The notes: generated by a model not told the origin, from the letters alone. 64,000 bases of DNA from JBGSUZ01 sp964404895 (GCA_964404895.1 CAYOLV010000001.1:1-64000), one strand, 5' to 3'. Shown: positions 9,219-18,272, counted from the first letter of the stretch. Numbers and translations are program-made.

Positions 9219-9548
9219 GCTTACAATTACTTAGGTTGTAGAGCAATATGTAATCTTGATGCATCGATTTTCAACCTGCTATAGGCTAAGATTTCGGAAA
9301 TCAACCCTACCGCCAAGGGGATACCAGAATGGTATGACATCTTTTTTGTCTACTCAAGGCATGTGGAAGCCATAATTCTGATGACACGTAGTGGTTCTGA
9401 CACGAAAAAATAGAATTTGACCACAATATATAGTGGTTTGGAACCAAATTTAGGGGTCGAAAAACATCGAATAAATGATGTTTTTTGACCCCTAAAAAGC
9501 GCAAAAATATAGATGACATTAATTATCATTTGTTGATGATTGCATAAG
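9219..9548. other. Non-coding stretch rich in hairpins
   Basis: No convincing gene is seen. It contains a short hairpin ATACCAgaaTGGTAT (near 9320-9335), a CCAC...GTGG hairpin around 9421-9437 and the large hairpin 9449-9496. It may be a remnant of a small non-autonomous element. Confidence 0.35.
9449..9496. repeat. Long hairpin, 20-base stem
   Basis: TTTAGGGGTC followed by GAAAAACATC pairs with GATGTTTTTT followed by GACCCCTAAA; the only irregularity is one G-T pair, and the loop is GAATAAAT. It lacks a T run, and the function is unknown. Confidence 0.6.
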
Positions 9549-9551
9549 AAA

Positions 9552-9580
9552 AACCTTGGAAATGTGATGGGTACCAAGGC
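9552..9580 (-). terminator. Terminator of the GNAT gene
   Basis: On the minus strand, CCTTGG and CCAAGG arms are followed by TTTTTC, 16 bases after the GNAT stop. Confidence 0.6.
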
Positions 9581-9595
9581 TTTGAAAGTACTATT

Positions 9596-10420
9596 CTATT
9601 CCCCAATCTGGACAAAATAAATTGGATGTGAAGATTCTATGGTATAACCAAGTTTTGCAGCCAATTTTACCGATGCTTTATTGTCGCTGAAACAGGACCA
9701 AACAGGTGTGTAATCATTCTCTAGACATTCTTCTATATAGGCACAAGCTGTAACATAGGCCAAACCTTTCCGACGAAAGTCAGAAAAGGTTTTGATGCCC
9801 ACTTCCCGCTCATTCTCAGAAGCAAAAATAGATATGCAGATTGTGGCAAAGTTCTTATCGTCTCGTGCACAGTAGCCTAAGCCTTTATTAAAATATTTAT
9901 CAACAGTTGTCCAGGCAAACTTAATATAATCTACAAATTCTTGGTTCTTATCAATAGCAACAATAATCTCTGGACTAATTCTTTCTACTTTGAAACCTTC
10001 TGGAATAAGATTTCTCCATTCCTTATTAAATTGTTTCTCATCATATTTGAAATAGGTCTTTCCGGATTTCTCCAGATTCAGATGGGAGAAGAGCTCTTCA
10101 ATTTTTTTACACCACAGATCCGTATCAGGATAAAATGCGAACTCTGTATTGTAATTCGTTCGAATACATTCAGAAAAGTAATCATTCTCCAGGAAATCAA
10201 CTAGAGAAGCATTAAATTCCTCGTTGTCGCTGTCACCCGCCAGATAATAATAGGCCCATGAATTGAGGATAAATATACTCCGTGGGTTCTCAAGATTATC
10301 AACGAATAATCTTGCTTCATTCTTATAGTTGTATATGGATTCAATTGCTGTATTTGATTTTAAGTTGGTAAACAGATTTAGCGTCTTGGGATAATCTTCT
10401 TTGTTTAATTCATAGATCAT
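9596..10420 (-). CDS. GNAT acetyltransferase (GNAT_acetyltran/ZmaR type)
   Basis: A 274-residue two-domain protein. The N-terminal domain (FILNSWAYYYLAGDSDNEEF) resembles the PF12746-type GNAT family that includes the zwittermicin-resistance enzyme ZmaR. The C-terminal part has the acetyl-CoA-binding fold (TFSDFRRKGLAYVTACAYIEECL and NKASVKLAAKLGYTIESSHPI). It stands alone, with its own terminator. The substrate cannot be told from sequence. Confidence 0.75.
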   Translation of the reverse strand: MIYELNKEDYPKTLNLFTNLKSNTAIESIYNYKNEARLFVDNLENPRSIFILNSWAYYYLAGDSDNEEFNASLVDFLENDYFSECIRTNYNTEFAFYPDTDLWCKKIEELFSHLNLEKSGKTYFKYDEKQFNKEWRNLIPEGFKVERISPEIIVAIDKNQEFVDYIKFAWTTVDKYFNKGLGYCARDDKNFATICISIFASENEREVGIKTFSDFRRKGLAYVTACAYIEECLENDYTPVWSCFSDNKASVKLAAKLGYTIESSHPIYFVQIGE

Positions 10421-10699
10421 GTAGATGGGTCTCCTTTATCGTTATTATAAACTAACTCTTTTCACACTCATAGGACACTTACAACTCTATCCGCGAATGT
10501 TTTAATTATTTGTATTTAAATATAAGCTATTATTAAATCACTGGCTTATAATCAGCATTCGCCTGCATACTTCATCATTTTCATCGGATTTCCATAATAA
10601 TATGTTATATTCCTGTATTTGGCAATAGTTTTTGAAGGTTTTATTGTTCACAATTTTTCTGACTGGTAAAGTTGTAGCAACTCTATAGTGTGCCTGAGC

Positions 10700-10765
10700 A
10701 TGCTAACCGCTTGCTTTGAGCACTCAACCCATGTGGAGTGTGTCGTTAAGTTGGAAAGACGATAG
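10700..10765 (+). pseudogene. Relic of an RlmD/RumA-type rRNA methyltransferase C-terminus
   Basis: The frame ends FEHSTHVECVVKLERR-stop. This resembles the invariant end of 23S rRNA (uracil-5-)-methyltransferases (F.h..HVE.VV.L.R). Nothing upstream fits the enzyme, and a terminator follows at once, as it would after an intact gene. Recognition rests on about 15 residues. Confidence 0.4.
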
Positions 10766-10787
10766 AAATAAGTAATATAAACAGTTT

Positions 10788-10825
10788 AAACCCTTAGGTA
10801 TGAAGATATACACCGAGGGGTTTTG
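10788..10825 (+). terminator. Rho-independent terminator
   Basis: AAACCCTTAGGT pairs with CACCGAGGGGTTT and is followed by TTGTTTT. It belongs to the decayed RlmD-like gene just upstream. Confidence 0.6.
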
Positions 10826-10898
10826 TTTTATATCGATATCGGTATATTATTTTATGAAGTAAATGATTTATATAAAATACATAAGTGTCATTATCTGA

Positions 10899-11123
10899 AT
10901 GAAACATAAAAAAATCCGTGGACTTATATTAAAAGAGATCAATAGTCAGAATGCGGGCAGAGACAGTATGGAAAATGTAGTTATTGGCGGTGCGACTCAT
11001 ATCACCCAGTATTAGGAAGTGTTGAATCATACACATAGCACAATGGATTATCAACCATTACTTGTTAAACAATGGAATGAAAAATGTCTATACACAAACT
11101 TGGTCAATTATATGATGGACTAA
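10899..11123 (+). pseudogene. Unknown reading frame interrupted by TAG
   Basis: ATG 10899 opens a 38-codon frame (KKIRGLILKEINSQNAGRDS..., ending THITQY). An in-frame TAG (11013-11015) follows, and then 35 further sense codons (EVLNHTHSTMDYQPLL..., ending LVNYMMD) to TAA 11121-11123. Amino-acid usage looks protein-like on both sides of the TAG. I do not recognise a family. A CAG-to-TAG mutation is the simplest explanation. Confidence 0.35.
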
Positions 11124-11287
11124 CCTTCAAACTGAATTGGAAAAAATACAATGACATTCACCAGCAAAATAAGGCAATATAGTTATTCTGGATTTGGTAT
11201 AATTTTGAAGTTGTCCAAATGGTAGAAACAAGTAAATTCAATGATTATAAACCACTGAGTGTTGTAATGGCCCTTGGTGGTTTTTGA
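11084..11287 (+). pseudogene. Unknown reading frame interrupted by TAG
   Basis: ATG 11084 opens 32 codons (MSIHKLGQLYDGLTFKLNWK...), stops at TAG 11180-11182 and continues in the same frame for 34 codons (LFWIWYNFEVVQMVETSKFN..., ending VVMALGGF) to TGA 11285-11287. The sequence looks like a former 67-residue protein of unknown family. It overlaps the preceding broken frame in another register. A weak AACCAC/GTGGTT hairpin with a T run lies at its end. Confidence 0.35.
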
Positions 11288-11375
11288 TTTAAAGATTTGA
11301 CGGGTGTCAAGGTGGTTAAACCCATGTGAGAATTCTTTAAGTTCTGGGTATTAAAGAAACCATGGAGGTGGCGTT

Positions 11376-13313
11376 ATGACGAAGAAGATTCTCTGGCGAA
11401 GATTATCCTTTAAGCTGATTATCATCATGTCCGTTGTCATGTTGACGGCTTTCTTTGCTATGGGCGTGACCATTTCTAAGTACTTGTCAGAGCGGCAGAT
11501 TGAAACCCTTCGTACTGAAGCGAATCTGAAGGCAAAGGCTATCTCCAAGGATATCAGTGCCAATTTTACGATGACGCGCACAATCGTTAAGCAGATGACT
11601 TTCAACAGGGGCATTAGAGTGTATCTTTCAGAAGTTACCAACCGTGAGATGATCCTCAATCACCCCTTATATCCTGAAGTATTAGGAACCCTCAAGGACA
11701 TTGCGGCAAGTAATGACCTATTCAACATCGCTTGGGTAGCTAATGAGCGCACCAGTTTTTATACAGAAAACACTGCATTTGTGAGTGATTCTGACTACAT
11801 CATCACCAAGAGACCCTGGTATGCCGACGCGGTGGCTGCCAAGGATGTTTCTTTCAGCAAGCCATACATCGACTACGGCACGAAGAAGCTGATTATCTCT
11901 TGTATTGCACCGATTCGATTCGAAGAGGGTCAATTAGGGTTTTGTGCCATTGATTTAGTCATAGATATGATTCCCGAATACATGAAAAGTTACCGGATAG
12001 GTAATTCTGGTGAAAACATGCTGTTGATGCCCGATGGGACTTATATCTACAGTGATGACAAATCAAAAATCATGACGATGAATATCCGTCAGGAGACATC
12101 TGGGCTGGAGAAATTGGCAGATAATATTTTGGGAAAAAATGATGGATTTGAGGAACTTATCTATAATGGAAGACCTTCCTATGCTGCTTATCAGAATATT
12201 AAGGAGAACGGCTGGATTGTCTTGTCATTGATTGACAAAGAAGAGACACTTATGGATAAGCGGATCATGGAAATTTCGATCTATGTAATGCTTATAGGTG
12301 TCGCACTGCTCATTCTTATGGCTATTTATATAGTTATTAGTCGTATGACTAGGCCTTTTAGCTTGATTACAGAGCATGCGCGTGTCATTTCAGAGGGAGA
12401 TTTCAGTAGGAACATCCCTGAAGAATATCTATTGAAATCTGATGAAATGGGGGATTTGTCAAGGGCGGTTCAGATGATTACGCAAGCATTTCGAGATGAA
12501 AACAAGGTGCTTGAACAGCGCATTGAAGAGAAGAACAAGGAGTTAGAAGAGCAGTATCGATACATTTCAGAGGCCGAACGAATGTTTTCACTGGGGATCT
12601 TGGTTTCTGGGATAGCTCATGAAATCAATACACCTTTAGGCATTGCAGTTACCAGTTATACCTATTTGAAATCCATCAATGAGGATATTCAAACTAAGTT
12701 TAATCAAAACGCTGTATCGAAGGGGCAATTCTTAGAATTTATCAAGAATGTAGACGAGTCAGTGGAGATTCTCGGAAGCAACATCTCTAGAGTGGCAGAC
12801 TTGATTGACCGTTTCAAATTAGTGGCTGTGAATGAACAGTCTGAAACGCTAACATCGTTTGGATTGAAGGAATATATCGAGTTGGTGATTGAAAGTTTGG
12901 CAGGGGAATCTTCCGGAACGTTGGTTAAATTCGATGTTAAATGCCACGAGCGGCTGGTTATAGAAAGCTATCTAGGGGCCTATTCTCAAATATTCACAAA
13001 CCTGATACTGAATTCGATTCGCCACGGTTTTAAAGGACGTAGCTCTGGAAGAATTGAAATTACATGTTTGCTTAAGGATAAAACGCTACTTATAGATTTC
13101 AAAGATGACGGTGTCGGCATAGCGCCCGAGCATCTAAAAAGGATTTTTGATCCATTCTTTACAACGGACTATGAAGGAAAGAGCAGCGGACTTGGGATGC
13201 ATATCGTATATAATCTAGTCACCCAGAAGTTAAAAGGCAGCATCAGAGTGGAGAGTATCTTGGAGAAAGGAACCACTGTACACATTGAGGTTTCAATGAC
13301 ATCAATCCACTAA
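11376..13313 (+). CDS. Orphan sensor histidine kinase with extracellular cache domain
   Basis: A 645-residue membrane kinase. Helix 1 is near residues 11-31, followed by a dCACHE-type extracellular sensor (about 35-270, with RPWYADAV and the CAIDL strand), helix 2 (about 297-320), HAMP, a coiled coil, the phospho-accepting H415 in SGIAHEINTPLGIAV, an N box (NLILNSIRHGF) and ATP-binding Gly motifs (DDGVGI, SSGLGMHIVYNLV). The HEINTPL box is typical of cache-sensor kinases. No response regulator is adjacent, so its partner lies elsewhere. It starts after GGAGGTGG. Confidence 0.9.
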   Translation: MTKKILWRRLSFKLIIIMSVVMLTAFFAMGVTISKYLSERQIETLRTEANLKAKAISKDISANFTMTRTIVKQMTFNRGIRVYLSEVTNREMILNHPLYPEVLGTLKDIAASNDLFNIAWVANERTSFYTENTAFVSDSDYIITKRPWYADAVAAKDVSFSKPYIDYGTKKLIISCIAPIRFEEGQLGFCAIDLVIDMIPEYMKSYRIGNSGENMLLMPDGTYIYSDDKSKIMTMNIRQETSGLEKLADNILGKNDGFEELIYNGRPSYAAYQNIKENGWIVLSLIDKEETLMDKRIMEISIYVMLIGVALLILMAIYIVISRMTRPFSLITEHARVISEGDFSRNIPEEYLLKSDEMGDLSRAVQMITQAFRDENKVLEQRIEEKNKELEEQYRYISEAERMFSLGILVSGIAHEINTPLGIAVTSYTYLKSINEDIQTKFNQNAVSKGQFLEFIKNVDESVEILGSNISRVADLIDRFKLVAVNEQSETLTSFGLKEYIELVIESLAGESSGTLVKFDVKCHERLVIESYLGAYSQIFTNLILNSIRHGFKGRSSGRIEITCLLKDKTLLIDFKDDGVGIAPEHLKRIFDPFFTTDYEGKSSGLGMHIVYNLVTQKLKGSIRVESILEKGTTVHIEVSMTSIH

Positions 13314-13415
13314 GGTTTATTATGATTGAAAATTTTCATATAGACTTTTTATAAGTTGACTATCAAAACCAAAATAGTAAAATTAAGAGTAAATCAGAAT
13401 ATTGGAGGGCATCTT

Positions 13416-14168
13416 ATGACAGCATTTAAGCAACTCAGGGACTTTATGAAATCTAATTTTGCAGAGTGGGGCGACGAACTGCTCTCTGATCAACAAAAAG
13501 AGCTACCGCAACCACCTTTGGAAAAGCCTTTTGCGGATGACGCTGAGCGCATAGATTTGCCTCAGGTGGTGGAATCTATTTTGACTCAGAACAACTTGTT
13601 CTCAGCAATTAATAAAAGAAAAAGTACCAGAGCTTATGCCAAGGAATGCCTCTCTCTAGAAGAATTGTCATTTTTGCTTTATGCCACTCAAGGGGTTAAA
13701 AAAGTTAATGGTGATAATTATGCAACCATACGAACAGTGCCTTCGGGCGGCGCCAGACATCCTTTTGAGACTTACCTTGTCGTTCAGCGCGTAGAGGGTT
13801 TGCGAAAGGGTGTATACAGATATTTAGCTTTAAGCCATCAGCTCCAATTCCTTTTTGAAGATGAAGATTCTGTTCAGCATATGAGCGATTATGCCTTAGA
13901 ACAACCCTTCGCCGGAGATTGTGCCGTAACATTTGTTTGGAGTTGCGTGCCGTATCGGGGCGAGTGGCGTTATATGATGACTTCCCACAAAGTCATGTTG
14001 TTAGATGCAGGACACGTTTGTCAGAACTTGTACTTAGCTTGCGAGGGGATTCGCTGCGGTACTTGTGCCATTGCTGCCTATGACCAAAAATCAATAGATG
14101 ACTACCTTGGCCTTGACGGCGAAAATGAGTTTGTTATTTACATGGCGCCTGTAGGAAAGTTGAAGTAA
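13416..14168 (+). CDS. SagB/ThcOx-type nitroreductase-fold oxidoreductase
   Basis: A 250-residue FMN-dependent oxidoreductase-like protein. RKSTRAYAKECLSLEELSFL and TVPSGGARHPFETYLVV are hallmarks of the SagB subgroup, which in peptide-antibiotic loci oxidises azolines; free-standing members exist with unknown substrates. No precursor peptide or cyclodehydratase is nearby, so a stand-alone reductase is more likely. ATG 13416 follows GGAGGG; a TTG at 13356 lacks a site. It lies 102 bases downstream of the histidine kinase. Confidence 0.8.
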   Translation: MTAFKQLRDFMKSNFAEWGDELLSDQQKELPQPPLEKPFADDAERIDLPQVVESILTQNNLFSAINKRKSTRAYAKECLSLEELSFLLYATQGVKKVNGDNYATIRTVPSGGARHPFETYLVVQRVEGLRKGVYRYLALSHQLQFLFEDEDSVQHMSDYALEQPFAGDCAVTFVWSCVPYRGEWRYMMTSHKVMLLDAGHVCQNLYLACEGIRCGTCAIAAYDQKSIDDYLGLDGENEFVIYMAPVGKLK

Positions 14169-14251
14169 AGGAATAAAGAAATTGAAATCTGAATTTATAA
14201 ACGGCTACGCAGGTGAATTCCTCAAGTTGCTTAAAAGTAAAATAAAATAGG

Positions 14252-14295
14252 TAAAGACCGCATAATTTTAAGTATTTTAAAATGTGCGGTCTTTA
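14252..14295 (+). terminator. Rho-independent terminator
   Basis: TAAAGACCGCAT and ATGTGCGGTCTTTA are nearly perfect arms around an AT-rich loop, ending in a T-rich tract. It closes the SagB-like gene. Confidence 0.75.
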
Positions 14296-14329
14296 TCTAT
14301 TTACAGAGAAAAATAAAAATGATATGTTT

Positions 14330-14347
14330 ATTGAATATAAGTTCAAT
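14330..14347. promoter_or_regulatory. Operator-like inverted repeat before tetR
   Basis: ATTGAA-TATAAG-TTCAAT lies 30 bases before the TetR start; a further TTCAA half-site follows at 14356-14360. It is a likely autoregulatory TetR site. Confidence 0.45.
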
Positions 14348-14376
14348 GAATAAATGTTCAACATGTGAGGGTCTAT

Positions 14377-14949
14377 ATGGGTATTAGAGAAGAACAAAAA
14401 GAACAGAGAAAAAAGGAAATTTTAGAAGTAGCGTTAGAGCTATTTGTATCAAAGGGATATAAAGAAACAAAAATTACGGATATAGCACAAAAAGCATCCA
14501 TCAGTGTGGGTCTGTTGTTCCATTATTTTGAATCAAAAGAAAATGTTTATTTAGAGTTGGTCAAAATGGGGTTAGAAGGCACGACATATCCCTTGAGTAC
14601 AAAGTACGACAGTGCAATTACATATTTTGATAAATTTACAAAAGAGTTATTTATTGCTTTACAGACTCAGCCTTTTATAGCAAAACTGTTTGTCTTAATG
14701 GCTATGGCACAAAGAAGCGAAGGAACACCGAAGGAAGTAAAAGAGGTGGCCTTGCAGGTGGACACAATTGAACGTTTTATTCCTATTATAGAAAGGGGTC
14801 AAAAAGAAGGAACCATACGTGAGGGAAATTCAAGGGCTTTATCTATGGCTTATTGGTGCAGCATACAAGGAATTGTGGAGCAATATGCAGTTAATAATGA
14901 AGTACCACTGCCTCATCCGGAATGGATTGTAGATATTGTTAGGAGATGA
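14377..14949 (+). CDS. TetR/AcrR-family transcriptional regulator
   Basis: A 190-residue regulator. The N-terminal helix-turn-helix reads ILEVALELFVSKGYKETKIT followed by DIAQKASISVGLLFHYF; the C-terminal ligand domain is typical. ATG 14377 is preferred over GTG 14365 because of the GAGGG site. It is followed after six bases by the oxidoreductase gene, so it probably controls that gene and itself through the repeat at 14330-14347. Confidence 0.9.
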   Translation: MGIREEQKEQRKKEILEVALELFVSKGYKETKITDIAQKASISVGLLFHYFESKENVYLELVKMGLEGTTYPLSTKYDSAITYFDKFTKELFIALQTQPFIAKLFVLMAMAQRSEGTPKEVKEVALQVDTIERFIPIIERGQKEGTIREGNSRALSMAYWCSIQGIVEQYAVNNEVPLPHPEWIVDIVRR

Positions 14950-14955
14950 ATAAAG

Positions 14956-16443
14956 ATGAAGAAAATCATAATAGTTGGTGGTGGCATTGCTGGCTTAACA
15001 GCTGGAATTTACGGAAGAAAAGCGGGGTTTCAAGTAGAAATATACGAGAAAAATCATGTAGCAGGCGGCCAATGCATGGGGTGGAATAGAAAAAATCATC
15101 ATATCGATAACTGCATACATTGGCTGACAGGAACAAAGCCAAATACGGAGTTGAGAGCTTTGTGGGAAGATGTTGGTGCCATTTCTTCAGATACTCAATT
15201 TGTTGAGAATGAAAGTTTTTACTCCAGTTATATGAATGGTCAGAAAATTACCCTTTGGAAAGATCTTGAAAGAACTAAAAGAGAACTTCTCAATTTATCT
15301 CCAGAAGATGAAGCAGAAATAAATTTGTTTATTCGCAATGTTGAATATGCTACGTGCTGCGAAATGCCTGTTTCAAAACCCATGGATATGATGAATGTTA
15401 TAGATTATATAAAACTGGGCAAGTCCATGGCAAATATGCCCAAAGTTATTAAGCTGTATGGAAAAATGACGATTAAAGATTTTTCTGAGCGTTTTAAACA
15501 CCCATTATTAAAAGCGTTGTTCTCGGACTATATGCCCCATGAATATCAAGCCTCGGCATTTATAATTTCTTATGCAACCATTGTAAGTGGAAATGGAAAT
15601 ATTCCCGCAGGTGGTTCTTTAAAAATGGCAAACAGAATGCAAGAACGATTTGAACTGCTTGGAGGCAAAATATTTACGGATAGTGCAGTAAAAAGCATAA
15701 GGATAGAAAATCATAATGCAACCGGCATAGAGTTGGAAAGCGGAGCGTGTATATCTTCAGATTATGTTATTTGTGCCACAGATGCGATGGAACTGTTTGA
15801 TAAATTCATTGGGAAGGGCTATATGAATAGGAATTGGAAAAAATCTTATTCAGATGAAGAAAATTATCCCTTATTCAGTGGTTTTCAAGTGGCATTTTCT
15901 ATTGATAAACAGGTCTATTCAGAAAAGGGAACGGTTATTTTTGACTGCAGACCCTTTGAAATTAATGAGAAAGAAATGATTCGGTTATCTATCAAATCTT
16001 ATGAGTATGAAAAAGAGTTTGCACCTGAAGGGAAAACAGTTTTGCAAGCAAATGTCATTCAATACGATGATGACTTTAAATATTGGAAATCCTTATCAAA
16101 AGAAGAATATCAACTTAAGAAAAAAGAATTATCAAAAACAATTGAGTCTATCATACTGGAAAAATACCCAGAGTTATTTGATCACATAGAAGAATTAGAC
16201 TGTTGGACACCGCTGACCTATGAAAAGTACTGTAATGCTTATCATGGAACCTATATGAGTTTTATCACAAAACCTCATACAGAGTCGTTTAAAGAGAATG
16301 GTATTGTTGAAGGTGTATCCAATCTATATATTGCAAGTCAATGGCTGCAAGCACCAGGAGGTTTGCCAGTTGCAGCTGCCTCAGGCAAACATGCCATACA
16401 AAGAATATTAAAAAGTGAAAAACGAAATTATTTGTTTAAGTAA
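14956..16443 (+). CDS. CrtI/phytoene-desaturase-like FAD oxidoreductase
   Basis: A 495-residue flavoprotein. The N-terminal dinucleotide fold is IIIVGGGIAGLTAGIYGRKA followed by VEIYEKN and GGQCMGWNR; the C-terminal FAD motif is QWLQAPGGLPVAAASGKHA. The family includes carotenoid desaturases/isomerases and retinol saturase-like enzymes; in anaerobic Firmicutes the substrate is usually unknown. No phytoene synthase is nearby. It lies in an operon with the TetR gene and ends in a terminator. Confidence 0.82.
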   Translation: MKKIIIVGGGIAGLTAGIYGRKAGFQVEIYEKNHVAGGQCMGWNRKNHHIDNCIHWLTGTKPNTELRALWEDVGAISSDTQFVENESFYSSYMNGQKITLWKDLERTKRELLNLSPEDEAEINLFIRNVEYATCCEMPVSKPMDMMNVIDYIKLGKSMANMPKVIKLYGKMTIKDFSERFKHPLLKALFSDYMPHEYQASAFIISYATIVSGNGNIPAGGSLKMANRMQERFELLGGKIFTDSAVKSIRIENHNATGIELESGACISSDYVICATDAMELFDKFIGKGYMNRNWKKSYSDEENYPLFSGFQVAFSIDKQVYSEKGTVIFDCRPFEINEKEMIRLSIKSYEYEKEFAPEGKTVLQANVIQYDDDFKYWKSLSKEEYQLKKKELSKTIESIILEKYPELFDHIEELDCWTPLTYEKYCNAYHGTYMSFITKPHTESFKENGIVEGVSNLYIASQWLQAPGGLPVAAASGKHAIQRILKSEKRNYLFK

Positions 16444-16456
16444 AAAGCTTAAGTTG

Positions 16457-16493
16457 AACGCACTCATTTGAATCATCTAATGGGTGCGTTTTT
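16457..16493 (+). terminator. Rho-independent terminator
   Basis: AACGCACTCATT pairs with AATGGGTGCGTT and is followed by TTTA. It lies 13 bases after the FAD oxidoreductase. Confidence 0.75.
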
Positions 16494-16499
16494 ATGTGC

Positions 16500-16522
16500 C
16501 AGTCGCTGCGTGATAGGAAGAA
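16500..16522. repeat. Partial copy of a dispersed palindromic repeat
   Basis: CAGTCGCTGCGTGAtagg matches CAGTCGCTACGCGAatgg within the larger repeat at 44357-44493. Confidence 0.35.
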
Positions 16523-16538
16523 TTTAATACAGACATTA

Positions 16539-16575
16539 AAAAGGGTGAAGATTAGTAAAAAATCTCCACCCTTTT
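16539..16575. terminator. Terminator-like hairpin
   Basis: AAAAGGGTGAAGATT and AATCTCCACCCTTTT form a 15-base stem with one mismatch. It sits in the 318-base gap 16444-16761, which otherwise shows only AT-rich sequence. Confidence 0.55.
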
Positions 16576-16761
16576 GATATTTAATTATACTTCGAACTTA
16601 TTCTCTAAATAAAAAAACAGACAAAAAAACCTTGCCCAACCAATCTAAAAAGTGATACTATGGAAATATGCGATAATTATGAAAAACTATACAACTATCC
16701 AAAATTATCATATCAAATTTAAGACGTATTGTCAACACTTTTTTAAAAAGGGGGATTATTT

Positions 16762-17262
16762 ATGGCCTTTGATCTGTCCATTTGGCAGGGTGCTTTAATG
16801 GAAAAGCAAGCGGTAAACGAAGTCATGAAATGTAATGACCTGACGGTTCATTTCGGTCTTGTTCTGACTGAAACTCAGGCATTGGAGTTGGTTGAAACCC
16901 GTTCGCTTGCTCTAAAGCAAAACGGACGACTTGAGTTTGGCGGAGGCGTAATAGACAAAATAATTGTGGAGTTCTGCGACTCACCCTATTTAATTAGAGA
17001 AAACTATGAAGAGGTCCTTCATGACCTATTAGAAATATTTTATTATTACAAGAATGAAACGCTGGATCTCATAAGCGATGAAGACTTGGTAAAATATATG
17101 AAAAATGCATTTGATGGCAACTGTCAAGGCTCACTGGAACTGCTTTCTGGAAGAGAACTGTATAAGCTTGCTCGAAACTTAAGATATGGCTATGCACCAG
17201 ATTATTCAGAAGCTGACATGGAACTGGAGGAAGATGAGGAGGATGAAGATGGGGAATATTGA
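16762..17262 (+). CDS. DUF6323-like protein
   Basis: A 166-residue soluble, acidic protein. The sequence (FGLVLTETQALELVETRSLA, GRLEFGGGVIDKIIVEFCDS, ENYEEVLHDLLEIFYYYKNE) matches what I remember of the DUF6323 family of Clostridia. It ends in a run of Glu and Asp. No function is known. It overlaps the next gene by 14 bases, and the two occur together in other Clostridia, so they probably act jointly. The start follows AAAAGGGGG. Confidence 0.65.
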   Translation: MAFDLSIWQGALMEKQAVNEVMKCNDLTVHFGLVLTETQALELVETRSLALKQNGRLEFGGGVIDKIIVEFCDSPYLIRENYEEVLHDLLEIFYYYKNETLDLISDEDLVKYMKNAFDGNCQGSLELLSGRELYKLARNLRYGYAPDYSEADMELEEDEEDEDGEY

Positions 17263-18211
17263 AATACTCAGCAAAATTAAAAGAGAAACCCTCAGCGGTG
17301 AAAACTATTTCCAATCTTTACTGGAACAGGCCCTTTATTCAGAAATTTTAACGGATGGGCAGTTAGAAAAAATACAAATGGACAGCCTTTCCCTTTTAGC
17401 AAAAAAAGTTGAACAATATAACCAGGGAGACAGCTCTTCTATTCGTGTAGAAGCAGCCCAAAGTCTTTTGGCATCTATTATGTTTACCCTTGGGGTGTGG
17501 CTAAAGGCATACCCTAATCCCGATGACGCTGTGGCGGAGCTTTTAAATAGTGATTTAGAAAGCCTATATAAAAAGGGACGAGAGCGCATTGAAAACATCA
17601 TTCAGTTGACAAAAACCCTTCATGATAGGATTATCAATCAACTGGTGCAAACAAAAAACGTGTTTTACAATGAGACTGTCATAGGGGGTATAGAAGGCTT
17701 TTTTAAACTATATTCTCCCGAGTTTACAGCTCAAGAAATCCACATTACCGCAGATTATCCCGTTCACCACATGACAGAACGTCTGGAGGGGATTGAGTTT
17801 ATTCACAAGTATTTAGAGTGTATCTATTGTGAAAATTATTTTTGTGCTCAGTTTCAACCGGAGGACGTACATCGTCTCCTTTGCGGGTATAGTGAAGATT
17901 ATGCTGAACTGCTTATTAATATTTATGAGCCTGTGCTAGTGGCGGCAATGGGATGCGTTCTCACGGATAAGAATATAAATGAGCTGTCTCTAACACTGGA
18001 GGATTTGCAATCCCTTTACCAGTTGTTCTATAATAAAGAAAGAGAAGAGATAATAACAATTCTCACGGAAACCGTAAATAAAGTAAGTGTGGCAATGTCA
18101 CTGAGCAAATTTTTAGAACGATACCTGTTGGACAGTTTGCCACAAATTGCCGCTTCCATTGAAATTGGTATTCAGCTCAACACCTTAGAACGTGTGTTTT
18201 TGATTTCTTAA
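17249..18211 (+). CDS. DUF6179-like protein
   Basis: A 320-residue, mostly helical soluble protein without membrane segments. It resembles the DUF6179 family, the usual partner of DUF6323. ATG 17249 is chosen because GAGGAGG ends seven bases before it, inside the end of the upstream gene. The repeated acidic and hydrophobic heptads suggest helix bundles. Function unknown; the tight overlap suggests translational coupling with DUF6323. Confidence 0.65.
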   Translation: MGNIEILSKIKRETLSGENYFQSLLEQALYSEILTDGQLEKIQMDSLSLLAKKVEQYNQGDSSSIRVEAAQSLLASIMFTLGVWLKAYPNPDDAVAELLNSDLESLYKKGRERIENIIQLTKTLHDRIINQLVQTKNVFYNETVIGGIEGFFKLYSPEFTAQEIHITADYPVHHMTERLEGIEFIHKYLECIYCENYFCAQFQPEDVHRLLCGYSEDYAELLINIYEPVLVAAMGCVLTDKNINELSLTLEDLQSLYQLFYNKEREEIITILTETVNKVSVAMSLSKFLERYLLDSLPQIAASIEIGIQLNTLERVFLIS

Positions 18212-18272
18212 AGCACGTGGAAATTACATCAAAATTTGAAGAATAGCTCGTTTTAAAAAGGGGGGTCCACTT

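Noticed and set aside
9307..9577. Two open frames on the minus strand
   Set aside because: They run through the long hairpin and other palindromes, have no ribosome site and no protein-like pattern.
13416..14168. Azole-modified peptide (TOMM) locus
   Set aside because: The SagB-like gene has no YcaO, precursor or transporter partner nearby.
14187..14250. Short open frame of about 22 codons after the SagB-like gene
   Set aside because: No ribosome site and no recognised family; more likely the tail of a lost gene or chance.
16001..16189. Second open frame inside the FAD oxidoreductase gene
   Set aside because: It is a lysine-rich shadow frame of the real gene.
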